NCBI GenBank assembly: GCA_050084515.1
Contig: CM114271.1
Coordinates: 63,240,001-63,304,000 of the forward strand
Direction of reading: 5' to 3'
DNA length: 64,000 nt
Source: Blasia pusilla
Lineage: Eukaryota; Marchantiophyta; Marchantiopsida; Blasiales
Part shown: positions 58,801 to 64,000 of the stretch, piece after piece
How the letters are laid out: each line of letters opens with the position of its first letter
Numbering within the stretch: position 1 is the first letter of the stretch
Translations under genes and position numbers: made by a program
Notes under the pieces: model-generated
Databases searched by the model: none
Told to the model about the DNA's origin: nothing
What the model saw: only the letters and a program-made list of their open reading frames with translations

Positions 58801-58835
58801 ATCCTAGCTTGGCAGTGGTACATGCAGGCTTGAAG

Positions 58836-58977
58836 TGTATGTTGTGTGGATCTGCGAGGGGTGCAGCCACCAAGTTGATATGTGATGGTTGTTCTCGAGG
58901 ATGGCATATGTCATATGTGACCCCCTCCTCTTGATGTTGTTCCCACAAGATGATGGATATGTCCAAGATGTATATAG
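58836..58977 (+). pseudogene. PHD finger at the C-terminus of gypsy polyprotein, copy 2
   Basis: CMLC, LICDGCSRGWHMSYV and, after a shift, TRWWICPRCI repeat the PHD pattern of copy 1. The Cys of W-H-x2-C is now Tyr (TAT at 58914-58916) and a frameshift follows near 58930. The seven other ligands remain. Conservation of the module in two diverged copies shows that it belonged to the ancestral element. Confidence 0.8.
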
Positions 58978-59039
58978 GGTAGTAGATCATGTTAGAGAGG
59001 TGTGATATCTGCTATATGGAGTTAGGGGGATCCAGCTGC

Positions 59040-59193
59040 CAATTAGGGGGACGGTTGTTTAATCTCGATGTATATGGGTGAGTTGATTTTTTTTAATTGT
59101 GTGGATCTACACGTGTGTTGGGGAAGATCAATTTTGTGTAATATGGATGTGACCTACGATATCTATCATATAGCGATGTGTATGCGCACGACA
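59040..59193 (+). repeat. purine tract and terminal block preceding the 3' LTR of copy 2
   Basis: AATTAGGGGGACGG, then a block of about 140 bases from TGTTTAATCTCG to GCGCACGACA. The block recurs at 59669-59809 and, in copy 1, at about 9083-9193. Directly after AC, the LTR-like sequence TGTCACATTTGAG starts at 59196. Confidence 0.6.
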
Positions 59194-59195
59194 AC

Positions 59196-59809
59196 TGTCA
59201 CATTTGAGTACCCGTTAGGTAGGGATCTATCGCGGCGATGGCATAGAGAGCCAACAGACTGTTATGAGTATAACTTCGTTCTGAGGTGTCCGATGGGGTT
59301 GAAGATAGTTCCGTTGTGTTCGGAATGACATTTCTCTCTACTTTCATTTTGTGGTCTTTCATAGTTGGGTGACTTGTTCAGCAGGTCACCGGCCCCTAGT
59401 AACCTCTACGCGCAAGTTACCAAGAGGGTTGCTATCTTTAGGGGAGGAGCCTCTTGGCTCTTCCCATACCTATATATAGGAGAGAGATGGCTTTCTCAAG
59501 CCATCTTTCTCATGTTGGGCCATTGGAGTACCATTCATGCTCGTGTGTATGAGTTAGGACTAAGTGGTAGCGTCTGGATTCCTTGATAGCATAGGGTGGA
59601 CAAGGCTTGATATACTAATGTAGATTGAGGAGTGGAGTTTTAGGCGAGGTGTGCCATTTTTACTCTTTTTTTTTGTGATTTCGATATATATGTGTGAGTT
59701 GATTTTTTTTATTTGTGTGGATCTACCCGTATGTTGGGGAAGATCAGAGTTGTGTGGTATGAATGTGACGAGCGATATGTATTTTGTAGCGATGTGTATG
59801 CGCACAACA
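59196..59809 (+). repeat. 3' LTR of MTase-gypsy copy 2
   Basis: TGTCACATTTGAGTACCCG to GCGCACAACA, about 614 bases, with a TATATATAGG box at 59471 and the AGATGGCTT/AAGCCATCT hairpin at 59485-59506. The first 490 bases match 42883-43375. The last 120-140 bases match the block at 59054-59193 and not the 5' LTR. Confidence 0.65.
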
Positions 59810-60305
59810 CACTCAGTTTCAGCGGAGCTCGATGGCTTGCAGTTTTGATCAATAATTTTTCTCGATATGTTGGCTTGGCTTTCTTACAAAAGAAAGATCA
59901 AACTCTTTCCGCTTACAAGACGTGGGAGGCAGAAGTACAGTGTCAAACAAGTAAGAAGGTTAAGACCTTCCTCACAGATCAAGGCTTTGAATTCGTTCAC
60001 AAGGAGCTTGGCTCACACTTCAAAGCTGAAAGTGTACGCCACATGACAACCCCTTCCTATACGCATGAAATTTTTGGCATGGCGGAGCGAATGATGCGCA
60101 CTATATTCGAAGGAGTTTGCACACTTCTTGGAGATGCAAAGCTTGAGCATAGATATTGGGCTTATGCGGCAGAGCCTGTAGTGTGGACATGGAATAGGCT
60201 ACCACATCCACAGTTGGACAGTAAGACTCCCCATATGGTGTTTTATGGCGTGAAACCTAATCTAGATTTTTCCTGCCCATTCGGGTGCTATGTGTGGTAT
60301 CTCTG
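59810..60305 (+). pseudogene. integrase core of copia-A, second part
   Basis: Continues the frame cut at 42882: SFSGARWLAVLINNFSRYVG, QTLSAYKTWEAEVQ, KTFLTDQGFEFVHKE (second catalytic Asp), HEIFGMAERMMRTIF (catalytic Glu), then EHRYWAYAAEPVVWTWNRLP and MVFYGVKPNL. Apart from D-to-N changes near the start, the frame is open for 490 bases, making this the best-preserved part of copia-A. Confidence 0.88.
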
Positions 60306-62310
60306 AAGGAGAAGCGGAAAAGTCTTAATGCAAAAGTAAAGAAGGGTATTTTTGTTGGCTACTCCAAAACCTCCAAGGCATATGAAGTTTTTTCTCCCCG
60401 AGCCTAAGTGTGGCACTTAGTAGGGATGTAATTTTCATGGAGAAAAAGATATGGGACAATATTGCAGTTCCAATTTCTATGCCTTCTAGCAGTAGGCCAG
60501 CAAAGAGACGATAACAAGGTGAAGGTATTGTCATCCCAACTCGAATTCTTGAAAATGTTGAAGAGCAAGAGCATGGAGCACAAGAAAGATCAGGTCCTAA
60601 GGAGACCTCAATTGGAAGATAACCTTGCTTATACGCATCCAATTTGGATCAAGAGGACGAGCTTGATCCAAAGGTACCGTTGCTACTTCCATGTCAATGC
60701 TAAAGAGGTGGAATTGATCCTAAGAACATCGTTAGGGATCCACACCAACGTCATACTCCATGGAAGGGAGGGGATGAATTCATCCATTATGATGAAGATT
60801 TTCCATTGGAGATGGCATCTATAAACAAGAGCTCTAGTCATCTTGATCATGAGCCCAAGACAGTGCAAGGGGCAGTACAATCGCCTTTGGGTATCCATCG
60901 GCGAAAGGCTATGGAGGAGGAGCTTAAGTTGCATAGAGCAGATGGGACTTGGGAGTATGCACACTTGCCAAGTAATAGGAAAGAAATTGGTTCCAAGTGA
61001 GTTTTGAGGATGAAACTTGCTGAGATGGGACAAATGAGAGATTTAAGGCTAGACTTGTTGCCAAAGGGTTCTCGTAGATCAAAGGTATTGACTACATCAA
61101 AACTTTTGCACCCGTTGCACGGCTTTCCAAAATTTGTATATTTGTGGCTATTGCAGTGGTAGTTGATTGGCATCTAGAGCAACTAGATGTCATCACAACT
61201 TACTTGAATGGTAAGTTTAAGGAGGAGAATATCTACGGAACTATTCCAAAAAGGTTGATTGTTCCTAAGGAGTAGAAGGGGAAGGTACTCCGCCTTTTGC
61301 AAACTCAATATGGCTTGGAGTAAGCCGGCCGTGGATGCAATGAGAACTTGGATAGCTATCTAGAACATCTTGGTTGGAAGCGCTCAAATTCACATCGTTG
61401 TCTATGAACAATGAAAATGGAAAGCTTCCTTTTTTTGCTTGCGGTTTATGTTGAAGACTTGATAATCGGCGGCAAGAACTTCAAGCAAATTGTAAAGGGC
61501 AAGGAGGAGTTGCAGAACAAGTACAAGATTAAGGATCTTGGAAAAATTTCATGCTTTCTTGGTAACATCTTCATTTGTGATGAGAAAGCTAGCACAATTT
61601 ATTTGAATCAGGAAAAGTATATCCAAGAGCAATTGAGAGAATTCGGGTTTGAAAAAGTAAATCCCGCTTCTACACCAATGGAGGCAAGGCATTCTACGGA
61701 GCATTTAAACGACTCAATTTTGGATAGTAAAGATAACGAGCTTTAGCAAAACGTGATGGGCTCTTTGCTCTACCTCGCAAATGGTACCAAGTACAATGTA
61801 TATTTCCTTTACTTCCCAATATTTTGCGCAAATACATGGGATGCCTGCAACTACTACATTGGCAAGGAGTGAAGCGGATTTTTAGATACCTACAAGGAAC
61901 GAAGGATCTTGTCCTACAACATGGTGGACAAAATGCAAGCTTGGAGCTTGTAGGGTATAGTAATGCCGATTGGGGTGGATTGAGGGATACTCGCTGCTGG
62001 ATATGCATTCCTTTTGGCATGAGCAAAGGTGTCTTGGTTAAGTAAGAAGCCGAAAATTGTTTCTCTTTCTTCTACTCAGGCGGAATCTGTTGCCGCAAAC
62101 AATGGTGCCAAGGAAGCTCTTTGGCTACGCAAAGCCTTAGGAGACCATGGCGTTCTACAACCACAAGCTATCCTCATCTATGAGGATAATCAATCATGCA
62201 TTGCAATAGCAAAGAATCCACAAGATCGCACAAAGCACTTTGATGTGAGTACCATGTTCCGAGACAATGGGTGGAAGCTACGGAGATTAGAATGGAATAT
62301 TTTCCTATGA
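60306..62310 (+). pseudogene. reverse transcriptase and RNase H of copia-A
   Basis: Legible RT pieces: KRLNAKVKKGIFVGYSKTSK (about 60320), GTWEYAHLPSNRKEIGSK followed by a stop (60945-61000), LVAKGFSQIKGIDY-like sequence, LEQLDVITTYLNGKFKEENI (about 61180) and VYVEDLIIGG (61447-61470, the YVDD box with Glu for Asp). The RNase H follows with VGYSNADWGG (about 61950), SWLSKKPKIVSLSSTQAESV and ILIYEDNQSCIAIAKNP. Numerous TAG/TGA codons and shifts. The order integrase, RT, RNase H confirms copia. Confidence 0.88.
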
Positions 62311-62330
62311 GGCATATTGGAGACGATGAA

Positions 62331-62395
62331 GGCAAAGTTTTACCAACCCTCTTGGGAAGGCAAAGTTTTACCAACCCTCTTAGGAAGGCAAAGTT
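62331..62395 (+). repeat. 28-bp tandem duplication at the end of copia-A
   Basis: GGCAAAGTTTTACCAACCCT occurs twice with a third partial start, period 28 bases, between RNase H and the 3' LTR. Confidence 0.9.
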
Positions 62396-62453
62396 TGTTG
62401 CTTGGAGGAACCTGCTTGGCCTAGTAGAGGTACGTGCCCCTCTTATGGAGGAC

Positions 62454-62766
62454 TGTTGAGAGTATTAGCGTTGGTGCCCATTGTGAGGGACACATGTAGT
62501 TGCCACATGTGAACTTGCTATTTTAAATAAGTGGAGGTGAAGCATGCTCATTCCCCCTTTTAGTAGGAAAACTAAGATATAAAAGGGTTCCTTCATTCAT
62601 TCTAATCTAGTTCTAATGAGATTCTAAGTCTTTTCTAAAGAGGTGCTAGTTCCAACTACGCAAGTCATTAGGAGGACAAGTCACGCACGGTGGAGAGGAG
62701 CTTGTGAAGTAAGTAGAAGGACCTTCAAGAGCTTAATAAGAGTTTGCAACTCTCATTAATTTTGGA
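62454..62766 (+). repeat. copia-A 3' LTR
   Basis: TGTTGAGAGTATTAGC to CTCATTAATTTTGGA, matching the two parts of the 5' LTR. The terminal CA is changed to GA. ATATAAAAGGG near 62578 is a TATA-like box. Confidence 0.9.
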
Positions 62767-62769
62767 TCG

Positions 62770-63310
62770 TGTCTTTTCTATTAGGTTTGTGCCGATAGAA
62801 CCCAAAATATGAGATGTGAGCTTAATGTCGGTTATCTAGGCTAAAGATAAACTAACCAATAAATAAAGATCTTTACAATGAATCGAATGGATCCCAGCGA
62901 TTAATTAAGGGATATAGTCATGTCCGGATCGGAGCAGTGGAGCATACCATTCAAGGATCTTGGTCTAGTGATTATTATTCCACATTAACGTTGTCACAAA
63001 CAGCACTTGAATGTGAGAATGTGCAAACAAGAAACCAGGCCCAGTGAAGCTACTAAATTTTTGACATTAGGGTTGGCCAAAAGCAACCACTCCAACACAT
63101 GAAATAATGAGAAGTTGAAGTTTATTTCAGCAATTCCATTGAGCGGAAAATTTTGGTCACTGCCATTGATTATGTGAAGTGTTTTATACATGAGCTAAGT
63201 GCTCGTTGCATGTTGTTTACGTTACATCCTAATTTGCCTCTGCAGCCTTTACGTTGAAGCCTCCTTGCTTATGATGCAACGCGGCTTGTTGCCGTTTACA
63301 CATTCCAACA
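62770..63310 (-). repeat. 3' LTR of copia-B
   Basis: On the plus strand it starts TGTCTTTTCTATTAGG and ends CACATTCCAACA. On the minus strand a purine tract GTTTAGGGAGGA (63311-63322) directly precedes it. Length 541 bases. Only three bases separate it from the end of the copia-A LTR. Confidence 0.75.
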
Positions 63311-63350
63311 TCCTCCCTAAACGGAACATCCTCTTTGAATAGAGATGTTT

Positions 63351-64000
63351 TTACACAGAATCTAAAACACCAAGAAGTGATCTAAATCTTTCAAACTTAG
63401 CCATAGGAAGGCCTTTGGTGAAGATGTCAGCAACCAGTTCGTCTCCCGGACACCACACAACATTGATGTCCCCACTCAGTACCTTTTCTCAAACAAAGTG
63501 ATGCTGCACTTTGATATGCTTGGTTCGTGAATGGAAGAGTGGATTTCTAGACAAATAAATTGAACTAATGTTATCTCCCAAGATTACAGTAGGATCTGAT
63601 TGGGTAAACCGAAGTTCAGCCAATAGTCCTCTAAGCCATATGGCTTCCGTTGTGGTATTTTTCAATCCACGGTATTTTGCCTCTCTGAAAGATAGAGAAA
63701 TTGAGGCTTGCTTCTTTGATGAGAAGCTCACAGCCGCTCTTCCAAAGGAGAAGAAATATCCTGAAGTTGATTTGCGAGTTGTTGGACAACGTGCACAATC
63801 AGCATCTGAGAATCCCAAGATTATCGAAGCTTGTTGGATGCCTCTATCGTAGGCAAGCCCAAATGTGTTTGTACCCTTAAGATACCTTGCCACCCTCTTT
63901 GTTGCAATGACGTGAGACTTTCGGGAATCAGCCATATGTTGACTGATCTAGCTTAGTGCATATGCAGTATCTGGTTGGGAGTTGGTGATATAGATAAGTG
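63351..64000 (-). pseudogene. RNase H and pol C-terminus of copia-B (continues past the window)
   Basis: Minus strand from the window edge: PDTAYALS, then a stop, SQHMADSRKSHVIATKRVAR and YLKGT, GFSDADCARCPTTRKSTSGY, SISLSFREAKYRGLKNTTTE and GDNISSIYLSRNPLFHSRTK then HIKVQHHFV, the copia RNase H signature. A TGA at 63489 (probably from CGA) is followed in phase by EKVLSGDINVVWCPGDELVA and DIFTKGLP, and the natural stop is at 63351. Only two nonsense changes are seen in 650 bases, so this copy is younger than copia-A. RT and integrase lie outside the window. Confidence 0.88.

Overview
The window reads as a repeat-dense piece of a land-plant nuclear genome. The supporting signs are a complete intron-containing class III peroxidase (a plant-specific secreted family), Arabidopsis-type CCCTAAA telomere repeats, a TGGTATCAGAGC primer-binding site, a CACTA-type end, and fragments of two plant genes with plant-like splice sites. 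The mix of a vertebrate-like hAT transposase, an endonuclease-type LINE unusual for flowering plants and a methyltransferase-bearing gypsy element suggests a non-seed plant such as a bryophyte, lycophyte or fern. That last step is inference. Only one intact host gene is visible. || Layout. 1-1827: no recognisable gene. 1828-9193: a decayed Ty3/gypsy element (MTase-gypsy copy 1) with gag, protease, a cytosine-5 DNA methyltransferase domain, RT/RNase H, integrase and a C-terminal PHD finger. 9194-12420: LINE-A, with an N-terminal zinc finger, RT and a restriction-endonuclease-like C-terminus. 12421-16342: no gene seen. 16343-18252 (minus): the peroxidase, four exons. 19544-20085: a fragment of a second endonuclease-type LINE. 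20345-21240: a 57-bp minisatellite. 21711-23904: a nearly intact hAT transposase with hairpins and tRNA-like units behind it. 24500-28948: no gene, one 48-bp palindrome. || 28949-62766 is a stack of nested insertions. The outermost is a Ty1/copia element (copia-A). Its 5' LTR is split by LINE-B, and LINE-B is split by a 10.5-kb Athila/Tat-like gypsy element (30195-40665, minus, CATGT target duplication). The copia-A integrase is split by MTase-gypsy copy 2 (42883-59809). Copy 2 is split between protease and methyltransferase by a CACTA-like unit (47998 to about 55125). That unit carries fragments of an ARIADNE-type E3 ligase gene and an ARMC7-like gene, divergently arranged and with introns, between a (CT)85 and a (GA)87 tract. 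62770-64000: the 3' end of a second copia element (copia-B, minus) touching copia-A. || The main discovery candidate is the gypsy family encoding both a cytosine-5 methyltransferase (between protease and RT) and a PHD finger (after integrase). Both copies are dead, but each keeps motifs the other has lost, so the ancestor probably encoded a complete enzyme. Most stops are TAG or TGA, as expected when methylated cytosines decay. The second candidate is the CACTA-like unit that captured a divergent host gene pair at the DNA level.
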